Of a stretch of 64,000 bases of DNA, positions 32,569-43,517 are shown in pieces. The number at the start of each line of letters is the position of its first letter. The first letter of the stretch is position 1. The translations under genes and the position numbers were made by a program. The notes below the pieces were generated by a model. The model ran no database searches. It was not told where the DNA came from and was given only the letters and a program-made list of their open reading frames with translations. This stretch comes from Sorghum bicolor (taxonomy: Eukaryota; Streptophyta; Magnoliopsida; Poales; Poaceae): the NCBI RefSeq assembly GCF_000003195.3, contig NC_012873.2:18709161-18773160 (forward strand), given 5' to 3'.

Positions 32569-35500
32569 AAATCCGGTAGTCCGACGAAATCTCAAAAGAC
32601 CTCGATTCAACCAACATACAACCAAGATCGTACATGATCAAGCATCAACACAGATTACAACATTCATCACAGAACATAGTTTTACATCACATCAGAGTTT
32701 AAAGGAGGTTATTACAAACCATAGCAGTAGCGGAAACAAAGTAATTTTGAAACAACACTAACTTAGTTCATAATACATGCCAGTCCCGTTGTCAAGTCCC
32801 CACAAAAGCATAACCGGAGGTAGAGAAGTGATCACGCCCATGATCTATTCATCATCCGCAGCTGGGTGATGACAGTTAGCGCAATAGCCGTGATAGACGA
32901 CATCATCTGCAACAGGGGTAAATAAAACCCTGAGTACTAGAATGTACTCAGCTAGACTTACCCGTCATAAACCAGAAATAAAGTGACACCAAGGAGTATG
33001 CAAGGCTGATCTTTGTGGGCTGGTTTGACTCATCTTTTGCATAAAAGCCTTTGTTATAAGTAACTCATTTATCAAATTTCAGCAGCAAGTTTATTACTTA
33101 GCAACTATCCACTAGATTAGCACCTGTTCTAAGCATACACTTGAGTCTTTAAGCATTACAATAATAACCATATCCGGATTATCACATAGCCATCATCATT
33201 CTCATCATAACCATTAAGTTTATTTAGTGAATTCTACGTTGCCGCTGCCCAAGTCAAGTTCTCACTATCCGGGAGAGACGGCGATTCGAATCGATTCCTA
33301 TCCAGCTGGAGGGGTATTCCTAGCACTCACCCAAGCATACTTCATGACGGCAGCTCGGATCACCTTTAGCACAACTCCGGACCAAGTCGCGGGTCCGTCC
33401 AGCGCCGCACCCCCAGGGACCGCCAATCTGCCAGGGCAGGACTCTAACCTGACACCTGGGCTTACGCCATTGACTCCCTGCACATCCTTACTACCAACCG
33501 GGGTGCGCACTCATACAGAACGGGGTATCCGGCCTGAGTTGCACTCGTAGGCTTCGCGGTCGGAATGACTTATCCGGCCAACTAAGTGATAGGCATGCGT
33601 TCAACATGACACGGGGACGTACAGCGATTCGGTCCTTAAACGACACAGACGGGGATAGATTCACACCCAAGACCTCCATGCCTTGTTGCTGCACTATCGC
33701 CCTCCCGCCCGGTCTCAAGTTCATTATTAGCTTCAGGTTCATTCCACGATAGCAAATATAGCCAACCGTGATCATCATCCACCTAACTCTCACAGGTGAC
33801 AGGAAATCACCCGGCTTCTACCGAGCTAAGCATGGCTAAGCATTACTTCGATCCTGGACCTACTTTGGTAATGTTTAAGGTGGACAAGGTAGTCATTATG
33901 CAGCAAGGGTGTCATATCAACGCCTACCACTTAATGCAACAATATATAACCATAGTTATTCGGTAGCTGATTATGATAATAAAATAGTAGGAGACTTATA
34001 ATGCTCCGGGGCTTGCCTTCAACGTAGGTAGAGGGACGATGGTCAGGGCACTCTGGCAAATCCTCCTCCTCCTCAGCTCCTTGAGGTGGCTCCCCTTGCT
34101 GTCCTTCCGGCTCCGGCAGCTCGAACTCCAGCACCGTCACTCCTTTGGGTACACCTATGGATGCATGACAAGGAGATGAATATGGGGGATGCACATATGA
34201 TGTATGATGTCATGATGATGAGCCAAAGGGACATAAACAAGGTATAACATGAGCATAAACTTATAAGAATAAGTGAGTCATGGAATAACAAGTAAATGCA
34301 TACTTCTTTTCTGGTAGAGAGACTAAATAGACAAGTTAAACAAGTCCTAGCTACTCTTACCCAGTCACTGGTTTAGTAGACAAACCAACCAGTCACAAGT
34401 TTCAGCTATAACTCGAGTATCACTTAACCAAATTAAGCAAGTAAGCACTTTCTGGAAAGCTTAACAAATTGTCTACACTTTACTTTTAGACATCCCAGTA
34501 TGATTCCCAACCGAAATATGCTAAAACATACAAAGTTGGCTGGCTGCTCTGGAAATTCCAGAGAGCAAGCACTTCGTAGCAGCTACTTGAATTATGCATA
34601 ACTTTTAAACTACTCAACCAATTGCCATGAAATTTGGACACGAAGTAGATTGGTAAGTTAGCTACAAGTTTGTTATAGACAAGTTTCCCAGCAAACAAAA
34701 TCTTCAAGTAGTTCTTAATCATTTGCTATCAGCTGTACAAAAATGCTCTAGGAAAGGCATAAATAGCTAAAATAATATTTTGCACATATTGAGAATGTAT
34801 CACAGGGAATAACCAATTGCACCAACAGATGTAACATATCTAAGGAACACCAGAAAATATCATGGCAAGATCTAAAACTATTTCTATCATCACCTTTTTC
34901 ATTTATTTAATTATCAAGGTGATTTAATGAACATATACTCCAAGTGTTCCAAAAATCCTAAGAAAATTACAGAACAACAGATTTCAGATTTTTCCTTGCT
35001 TTGTCTACTCATAAGTACAACACTCAGCAAGTTTCACCATAAAAGGAGTTATACTTTAATTATCAAAAATACCACAAGATTCTCCTATTTAAGCAAGGAT
35101 TAATTTTAACTTCTTAACCAGGCTTCCAAAAATCATGAAACATTTATCAGAGCCTATTCATAACAACATTAACAACTCCCTAAATTTGCATGGCCAGCAG
35201 ATCAATAGATCTCAAGATAAAATTACCCACTGAAAAACCAAGATTAATTTATATCTATTTATTTCTGCAAAAACATGGCATGTTTCATATTTTTATTAAA
35301 AACTAGACTTATGCTGGAACCTAACAAAATTGGAAGCACCACATTTGGATCTCTAAAACTCCAGATATGAATTTTACAAAATCAGCTTTGGCTCTGCACA
35401 ACAGTGAACCAGAGAGAGACACAGTGAGGCTGACATCCGGGACCCACGCGTCAGCGAGACGGGGACAGGGGAGATGCTCGTCGCCGGCGAAGCTCGACGA

Positions 35501-36856
35501 CGATGAGGTCTCGGCCAGATCCAAGGGCACCTACGTGTTCCTCTCATCAAGGCGACTCTGTTGACCTACTTTGCGCACGCTCTACTGGACTCTAGGGTGC
35601 TCGCCGTCGGGAATGGCGGAGCGGCGGCGCTGCGCGGCGATGTGCCGGCGGATCCAGGCAACGGCGACGCGGTAGAGCGTCATGCCGAGCATCAGCGAAC
35701 CAAGGGGAAATGGTAGGAACAAGAATGGAGGAAAATGGTGGAGCAGAGAAGCCTGGCCACGTTGCCGGTGAGCTCGGGCGGAACTCCGGCGAGGAAGAAC
35801 TGCTCGGAGCTCGGCAATGCCGCCTTACCCGTGCTCGGCAGTGGCCAAGGAAGTGACGCCGAGGTAGAGGAGGCTCTGGCGAAGCTTTTGGCGGGCTGGC
35901 TTGGCCGGAGACGGCGGGAAGAGCTCGGGTGACGCGGCCGTTCCACGGCGGAGCTCGCCGAGATGAAATGGAGGAGGGAGAGAGCGCTGGAGAGGCGAAA
36001 TGAGGACGGCCGGGGCTCGGGGTGGCGTCGTGGCGTCCAAGTGAAGGCGCCGGGGCTGACAGGCGGGGTCGCCGTCGACGTACGGCCGCCACGGGTCGTC
36101 CACGCGTCGGCCGGCCGGTGACTGACGAAACTGAATCGCACGATTCAGTCGTCGTCGACCGTGTCTGAAACCGGAAGTTCACCGACGTTTTACTCTCAGC
36201 TCACTCGATGGTTTTGGCTCAAACTTGTTCCTTTGGACAGAGCTACACGAGTTCTACAACTTTGGTTACAAGATCAAAGTCTAACTCGGTCTAGATTTCA
36301 AACTACAAAGCTCCCAATCACCCCTGGTCGAAACTGCACGATCCAGTACTTAGCCATATTTGGCTAAGTATGAAATCAGCCCTAATTTTTGGCTTGTGAG
36401 CAATTTTTGAATGTGTTCCATGCTTTTTCATAAAAAGTCATCAACATAACTTTTGTAGCTTATGAAATTCTCTACAACTTTGCTTCAGGTGCCAAAGACA
36501 TGCAAGATTTCTAGCACCAGTTTCATAAAACATCTTTGAAAAGAGGTCTAGGAGGTCAATTAAGCCATTCTAGGTTTAACCTTAACCTAGGGGCATTTTT
36601 GGCCAAAACCTTCAACATGAACTTTGCTCCAAATGATATTCTAAACATGATTGAAGTATTTTGGAAGACAATGTACACTAGTTTGTATTGGTTACCCCTT
36701 ATAGTCACTCAATTCAAGTCACACAAGCAATTCAATCATACATGGTATACATAAGATGACATGTGATCATGATAGATGCTTATGAATGAGCATGATGATG
36801 CTTATGTTGATGCAATGCTCATGGTTAACATGCAAGCTAACACTAGGAGTGTTACA
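32569..36856 (-). repeat. Element D 3' LTR, main part
   Basis: It continues 20095-20177 and matches 43601-48024. Relative to the other LTR about 133 bp are missing near 34972; the extra sequence is at about 46008-46140. A CpG-dense block lies at about 35400-36120. The hairpin CTGAGTAC/GTACTCAG is at 32930-32951 and the coding-strand GTAAGT at 32961-32956. Confidence 0.93.
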
Positions 36857-38699
36857 GCCCTCCCCCCTTACAAAAATCTCGTCCCGAGATTTGAAAGACG
36901 TACCACTTTTCGTAGAATGAGGGATAAGTTACTTGTAAATAGTCTTCCCTTTCCCAAGTGGCATCTCTCTCATTTTGGCGGTTCCACAAAATTCTAAAAA
37001 GTTTGATCACTCTCCCACGAGTCACTCGTTCTTTGACATCAAGAACTTGTACGGGCTTTTCTTCATAGGATAGGTCTGACTGCAACTTGATATCTCTTGA
37101 TTCAACTCTCTCTTCGGGCACACGAAGACACTTCTTAAGTTGAGATACGTGGAATACAGGGAAAATAGCTCTCATTCCGGGAGGTAGTTGCACTTTGTAA
37201 GCTACCTTACCACTCTTCTCAATGATTTGGTAGGGACCCACATATCTAGGGGCAAGCTTTCTTTTAACACCAAAGCGATTTACTCCCTTCATAGGCGATA
37301 CCTTTAGGTACACAAAGTCACCTACTTCAAACTCGATTGGCTTTCTTCTTCGGTCAGCATAGCTTTTTTGTCTAGCTTGGGCAGCTCTCATGTGTTGTTG
37401 GATAATGAGAACTTGCTTTTCGGCTTCCTTGACAAAGTCAATTCCGTAGTACCTTCTTTCACCAGGTTCGACCCAGTTTAAAGGAGTTCTACATTTGCGG
37501 CCATACAAAGCTTCGAAAGGAGCCATTTGGATACTCTCTTGATAACTATTGTTGTATGAGAATTCAGCTAAGGGTAACCATTTCTCCCACGCACCCTTGG
37601 AAGATATAACACAGGCTCTCAACATATCTTCTAGAATTTGGTTCACGCGCTCAGTTTGACCGGAGGTTTGGGGATGATAGGCCGAACTGCGAACCAATTT
37701 TGTACCAAGGAGTGAATGTAGATGCTCCCAAAAGCGAGCAGTGAACTGGGGACCTCTGTCAGAAATAATAGTGCGGGGCACACCGTGCAATTTAACTATC
37801 TGAGAGAAGTACAACTCAGCATAGTCGGATGGCCGGTATGTAGAGTGTACAGGAATAAAATGAGCTGACTTAGTCAAACGGTCAACAATCACCCATATAG
37901 AATTGTGTCCTTTTTGAGTAAGGGGAAGTCCAACAATGAAATCCATGCTGATCTCTTCCCACTTCCAACCTGGAACCGATAAGGGTTGCAATAAACCTGC
38001 AGATTTGAGGTGAACTGCTTTAACCCTGCAGCAAGTATCACACCTTGCGACATAAGCTGCTATCTCTTTCTTCATTTTGGTCCACCAGAAACGAGGTCTA
38101 AAATCTTGGTACATTTTGCTACTACCCGGATGAATGGACAACTTGGAAGAATGAGCTTCTTCTAAGATCTTGTTGCGTAGGTCACGGTCCTTGGGTACAA
38201 CTAGTCGATCGTCAAACCACAGAACACCTTTCTCATCTACCTTGAAATGCTTGGTGTCTTGCTCTTGCATTTTTCTTTTTATATGAAAAATACCAGGATC
38301 ATATTTTTCGAGCTCTATGATTTGACTTTCTAACGAGCAACTGACTATGATGTTGTGTAAGACCACAGGATGCAATAAATTGAAGCCTTCCTCTAGGAGT
38401 GGTCTAACATGTTGTTTCCGGCTGAGAGCATCAGCTACAACGTTGGCCTTGCCGGGATGATAGTGCACTTCTAAATTGTAGTCCTTTATCAACTCCAACC
38501 ATCTTCTTTGTCTCATATTCAATTCGGGTTGAGTGAATATATATTTGAGGCTCTTATGGTCAGTGTAGATGTGACATAGATTACCCAACAGATAATGTCT
38601 CCAGAGCTTCAATGCATGCACAACTGCTGCTAACTCTAGATCATGAGTAGGGTAGTTGGCTTCATGTTTCCTCAGCTGCCGGGAAGCATAGGCAATAAC
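36852..38699 (-). pseudogene. Element D pol, C-terminal part: RNase H, integrase, chromodomain-like tail
   Basis: In frame with the preceding gag-pol, behind the TGA at 38702-38700. RNase H end ([23 protein letters not shown]), integrase zinc domain (H...H, C-D-T-C), and a catalytic core with D ([10 protein letters not shown]), D (ISDRGPQF) and E (SGQTERVNQ) intact. GPY/F segment RYVGPYQII. The chromodomain-like end has [20 protein letters not shown]. The frame then runs through the hairpin and the polypurine tract (CKGGGL) and takes its TAA stop from the first bases of the LTR (36854-36852). Confidence 0.92.
36857..36892 (-). other. Element D polypurine tract and adjacent inverted repeat
   Basis: AAGGGGGGAGGGC abuts the LTR on the coding strand (36857-36869). 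AAATCTCG/CGAGATTT, an 8-bp inverted repeat with a 3-base loop, is at 36874-36892. Here both lie inside the pol reading frame. Confidence 0.85.
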
Positions 38700-41255
38700 T
38701 CAGCCTTCTTGCATAAGCACACAACCTAGGCCAGTGCCAGATGCATCACAAAAGACATCAAATGGCTTTTCAATATCAGGCTGTGCCAGAACAGGAGCGG
38801 TGGTCAGCAAATGGCGTAGAGTGGTGAAAGCAACTTCACACTCCTCGGACCACACAAACTTCACATCTTTTTGTAGTAGCTTGGTCATAGGCTTAGCTAT
38901 TTTGGAAAAGTCTGGAATAAAGCGCCGATAATAACCCGCTAGACCGAGAAAACTCCGGACTTCGTGCACTGAAGTCGGGGCCTTCGAGTCTAGAACCTCT
39001 TGCACCTTGGACGGGTCAATAGAAATACCCTCTTCGGATAAAATATGGCCTAAGAAAGGCACTTTCTTCAGCCAAAACTCACACTTGCTGAACTTGGCAT
39101 AGAGCTGATGTTCTCGCAATCTTGTGAGTACAATCCGAAGGTGCTTCTCATGTTCTTGTGCATTTTCAGAATACACCAAAATATCATTAATGAACACCAC
39201 CACAAACTTATCCAGTTCAGGCATGAACACCGAATTCATCAGGTACATGAAATGAGCAGGGGCATTAGTCAGTCCAAAGGACATGACTAAATACTCATAC
39301 GACCCATACCTGGTAGAGAAAGCCGTTTTAGGAATATCTTCAGGTCGGATCTTGATTTGATGATACCCAGATCTCAGATCAATCTTGGAGAATACTTTAG
39401 CCTTGGCTAATTGATCAAACAGGATATCAATGCGAGGCAGTGGATACTTGTTTTTGATAGTCACGGCATTCAGCGGACGATAGTCTACGCACATACGTAG
39501 AGACTTGTCCTTCTTCTTGACAAAGAGAGCCGGACAACCCCATGGAGAAGAGCTAGGCCGAATAAGACCCTTCTCTAGGAGTTCTTGCAATTGCTTTTTC
39601 AACTCTGCCAATTCATTGGGTGGCATTCGGTATGGCCTTCTAGAGATAGGTGCGGTACCCGGAATTAGATCAATTTTAAACTCGATGTCCCTGTCCGGTG
39701 GCAACCCGGGCAGATCCTCTGGAAAGACATCTGGAAACTCACACACTACCGGAATCTCTGCCAAAGTGAGTGGTCGAATAGCATTGGCTGCGTGACGGAT
39801 GTCGTTGCTTCTAGGGAGTTGAACTAAGAAAGCTTCTTTACTATCAGGCTCCCTCAACATGATGACCCTAGTTGAAGTGTCTATTAGTACTCCATGATCG
39901 CTCATCCACTTCATTCCTAGTATAACATCTATTCCCAAGCCTGGTAAAATCACAAGATTTGCTGAATAATTACGCCCTTCTATGGCGATTTGTACATCCC
40001 TTACTACTTGGTTTGTAGCAATTTGATTACCAGCCGCGCTAATGCAAAATTTTCCACTATCAAGGTCAATGACATGTTGCCCATGCTTAGATGCGAATGC
40101 TTGACTCATAAATGAATGCGAAGCTCCAGAATCAAATAAGACAACTGCAGGGTGTTGATTTACAAGAAACATACCAGCCGTGACCACTTCACCTTCAGGA
40201 ATTTCTTCAATGGTGGTATAGTGTACTCGGCCGGGACGGGTAGTAACCCCAGCTGCAGAAGTCCTCCTAGGGTAAGGGCAATCCCTCGCCCAATGACCAA
40301 CTTGTTTGCAATTGAAGCAGGGACGGTTATCAGGAGGAGTCTTGGGACCTCCCTGCCCCGTGGCACCTCTTGGGAGAGCAACTGTGAAGGACTTACGCAC
40401 TCCCGTCTTCACATTTGCCTTTTTCTGCGGTGGCCTATACCTTGTCACAGCATTGGGTGGGCGATAGGCCGGCTTGCTCGCCACTGGAGTCTTGGACTGT
40501 GAAGCACCTGCCTCATAGGTCCTCTTGCGGTTCTTGGACGCGGCATACACGACATTGGAGTTCTCTTGAGTCAATGCATCACTCACAAACTCATTAAAGG
40601 TGGTACTCTTGTTACCAGCCATGTTCTTAGACAACTTGGGTCCCAACCCTCTCTTGAAACTTGCAAGTTTCTTGGTTTCGGTGTCAACCATCTCAGGAGC
40701 ATAGCGAGATAAATTATTAAAAGCATGAAGATATTCAGTCAAGCTTTTAGTGCCTTGCGTCAGGTTCATGAACTCGGTGTGCTTGATAGTCATTAAGCCT
40801 TGTGGAATATAAGTGTTCCTGAAAGCAGTTTGGAACTGGTCCCAGGTTACAACAGCATTGGCGGGCAAGCTAGTCCTGTAATGACTCCACCAAACACCCG
40901 CTTTGCCCTCCAACTGGTGGGCTGCATATTCCGCCTTTAGCTCTTCGGTTAACCTTAGCAAACGGAATTTCTGTTCAACAGTGTTAAGCCACTCATCAGC
41001 TTCTAGAGGTTCAACAGCCTCCTTGAACAGCGGCGGCTTGGTGTCCTGGAAATCCTTGAAACTGTTGTACTGATTAGCCTCTCCGCCTTGGCGGGCATGG
41101 CGACCACCCCGGTTCTGCAGCGCCATAGTCTGCATGGCCTCATTGAGCATACGCTGACCTTCAACAAGAGCTGCCAATAGCTCAGTAGGCGTAGGCGGGG
41201 GAGGAGGTGGTGGCGGTGGCACCTCGTTGTGACCGGAGCGAGTATTGCGAGCCAT
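38700..41255 (-). pseudogene. Element D gag-protease-RT
   Basis: I choose the ATG at 41255-41253 (MARNTRSG), preceded by an acceptor-like TTGTGCAG. A Pro run follows, then gag ([54 protein letters not shown]), zinc knuckle [14 protein letters not shown], and protease active site [16 protein letters not shown] has [34 protein letters not shown] and [13 protein letters not shown]. The catalytic box reads F-I-N-D: the first Asp is Asn (codon AAT at 39188-39186), which should abolish polymerase activity. The frame ends in TGA (38702-38700), where A has Arg. Otherwise gag-pol is one open frame of about 1,468 codons. Confidence 0.93.
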
Positions 41256-41659
41256 CTGCACAAGGCATACCAAGCGATTGATTCAGGCGACAGATATAAT
41301 CGTCATGAACTTCAATTGCTGCCATACGGAATTTAATTAAGTAAATTCACATAATTTAAGCCGCAGAAATCCATGTACAATAAGAAAATATCTGCCATGG
41401 CACTTGGTCAATCTCGCGATCAATCACAGCCACACCTTCTCAAAGATTTAAGACATTGCAGAGAATTATTTAGGCTCAACATAAAACATGGAGCATCACA
41501 AATAAGTGCATAGGGTTACATAGAGTCATTGTCACAACTTAAGGGTTTACAGGAGGGGCACCATGGCCAAATACATAGAGTCTCAACTAAATTTCAGATT
41601 ACATGTCCATTACACACAAAGAGATGGAACTGATACATGATCATAGAATTATTGCTAAG
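41256..41659 (-). other. Element D ORF0-gag spacer
   Basis: About 400 bp without coding signal. At its coding-strand end a CTTGTGCAG/ATGG junction looks like a 3' splice site placed exactly at the gag ATG. A has a 322-bp spacer ending in TATGCAG/ATGG. Confidence 0.6.
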
Positions 41660-42583
41660 TTACATATCTTCCTCAGATTCTCCATTAGAGATGATGCCAT
41701 CACCCTGATCTTCCTCACTAGGAGCTTCTTCATGATAAAAAGGGGCTGGTTGTGGGATAGGATTTATGATATTATTTAAGCGATGGACATCTAACTGCAA
41801 CTCAGCAATCCTAGTAATCAGCTCTTCCTCTCTCATTTCAGCATGGAACAAGGCTCTAACTCTAGCAGCTTCTCTATTTTCAGCCAAGCGCATAGCCTCA
41901 TCTCTCTCTCTAGTCATTTGCATCATGCGGGCGTGTGCTTCATTGCGCTCTCTAACTGCGTTCGTAACTTGATTACGGCGGGCCTGCAAAGCGGTGTGAT
42001 AGTTTTGGATTTCAGTTTGTGCATCCATAAAAGCCTTGCGGTGCTTGCGCACTCTCTTGCGTAGTTTGCGCTGCCCAACCTGAGCTTGCTGAAGCGCTAG
42101 CATGGCATCTATGTAGGTGTCCTGGCGCACATAGTACAGCTTAAGTACCGCTAGCATGGCACTCATGGCAGGGCTAGAACTATACCCTAGTAAGGTTTCT
42201 CTCATCTCTAAAGACTCATTCCCAACCTGGGACACAAATGTGTCAGTCACACTCACTCTGGGAACGGATCCCGCTGGGCCATTCACTAGCTCATCACCAT
42301 GCTCTTGGCAAATCTCTAGCAAAACCTCTAGGGCTGCTACTTGGGCACCCTCCCAAGGAGTTTGGCCATCACCGTCAACTAACCAACCTAGCCACTGTGG
42401 GTTATTGGGACAAGGGGGAACTGTAATTTGGACATCTACCCAAGGTAAGGCCCCTGCATGCTCAGCCTCGGTCCAAGTGTACTTAGGTGGTTCCTCATAT
42501 CCAACTGAACTTAGCACTCTCCACAACAAGGTAGGAGTGCCAAACATGTCCAGGAAAGTCTCACTCGCGTGCGGGGCTGCCAT
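41660..42583 (-). CDS. Element D ORF0, conserved protein upstream of gag
   Basis: The frame encodes about 307 residues from ATG 42583-42581, chosen because TTTCTACAG directly precedes it and the ORF0 start of A matches (both ATGGCN after CAG). The start MAAPHASETF is followed by FLDMFGTPTLLWRVLSSVG, which A matches as FLEEFGMPTLLWRVLSSMG. An N-terminal globular half (Trp-rich: TWTEAEHAGALPWVD, PQWLGWLVDGDGQTPWEG) leads to PAMSAMLAVLKLYY, conserved in A as TAMSAMYALMKNYG. The C-terminal half is a long Arg/Glu-rich coiled coil and an acidic tail (EEAPSEEDQ to GESEEDM). No zinc knuckle, protease or membrane segment. Function unknown; a Gag partner or RNA-binding factor is only a guess. Confidence 0.8.
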   Translation of the reverse strand: MAAPHASETFLDMFGTPTLLWRVLSSVGYEEPPKYTWTEAEHAGALPWVDVQITVPPCPNNPQWLGWLVDGDGQTPWEGAQVAALEVLLEICQEHGDELVNGPAGSVPRVSVTDTFVSQVGNESLEMRETLLGYSSSPAMSAMLAVLKLYYVRQDTYIDAMLALQQAQVGQRKLRKRVRKHRKAFMDAQTEIQNYHTALQARRNQVTNAVRERNEAHARMMQMTRERDEAMRLAENREAARVRALFHAEMREEELITRIAELQLDVHRLNNIINPIPQPAPFYHEEAPSEEDQGDGIISNGESEEDM

Positions 42584-43500
42584 CTGTAGAAAGACCACAT
42601 TTGAGTAAGGGAGATTAATTACAAGGAGAGATAAAGAATCGTATTTTCAAAATTAGATACCCAAGTATTGCATGAAGAATGTATGAATGATTCATGATGC
42701 ATGCACGTTCCATACGTCCTTTCCAAACTTAGAACAAAATTCTAACGGTATAGTCGGTGGCATACATACGTGCACTCTTTATACGCATCTACACGGTCTA
42801 AACGTTTCGTTGTTAGTGTACCTGCAGAAGATTTCATTTCAGCCCAACCCCACAGTAGTATAAGTGCAGAAATGTAAATCTAAGCAACAATCCATCAAGC
42901 TAGGTACTCCGGTATATATTCCCGAACATATACCGCAGCACACTACCCAATTGGGATACACCCACATGTACACCAAATATGTACACATGGCTGCACCTAC
43001 TACCCACAATTAAGTACCTTCATATATACATGTGTGAAACATGTAAATATTCCAGTAACCACTGCTAACACTCCCCTAGACCGATGGTTGGACGGTCATG
43101 CTCTCACAGCTCACACTTACCGTAGCGTAGAGGCATATAGATCCATACATTACCACTCAAGCAAGTGGCATCCATACAATTTCACGCCGTATGGACGACG
43201 AAAGAAAACAAACAATGCTTACCATGGCGTAGAGGTATGTGATCCATTCATTACCACTTAAGCAAGCGGTATCCATATAATTGCATGCCATATGGACGAC
43301 GAAAAGGAAAACCCCCATGTTAGTAATATTAAGCCACCTAGGAGTCCTTATATGGGCATAAAGGGTATGACCACTGGCATGGTATAAGTTATCAAAACAT
43401 TTTTAAAACAGCCCTACATATAGCCTAATTTTGCCAAATTAGCTTAGGAAAACCAAATTCATTTGTTTTTAAATACATCTATGATGGTTAAATGCTTAAT
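42584..43500 (-). other. Element D untranslated leader
   Basis: No gene is seen. It has splice-like signals shared with A: a CGGTAAGTG donor at 43120-43115 and a TCTTCTGCAG acceptor at about 42837-42832, with a branch-rich T/C stretch ending in CTACAG at the ORF0 ATG. An imperfect duplication of about 93 bp (copies from about 43116 and 43218) occurs as a single copy in A. Confidence 0.6.
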
Positions 43501-43515
43501 CTTGCTCTGATGCCA
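43501..43515 (-). other. Element D primer-binding site
   Basis: On the coding strand TGGCATCAGAGCAAG starts 2 bp after the 5' LTR. It resembles the tRNA-iMet PBS TGGTATCAGAGC with one change. Confidence 0.8.
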
Positions 43516-43517
43516 GC

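Noticed and set aside
33227..33550. 107-codon frame in the LTR of D, repeated at 44262-44585
   Set aside because: LTR duplicate without conserved domain; single-base differences do not favour coding.
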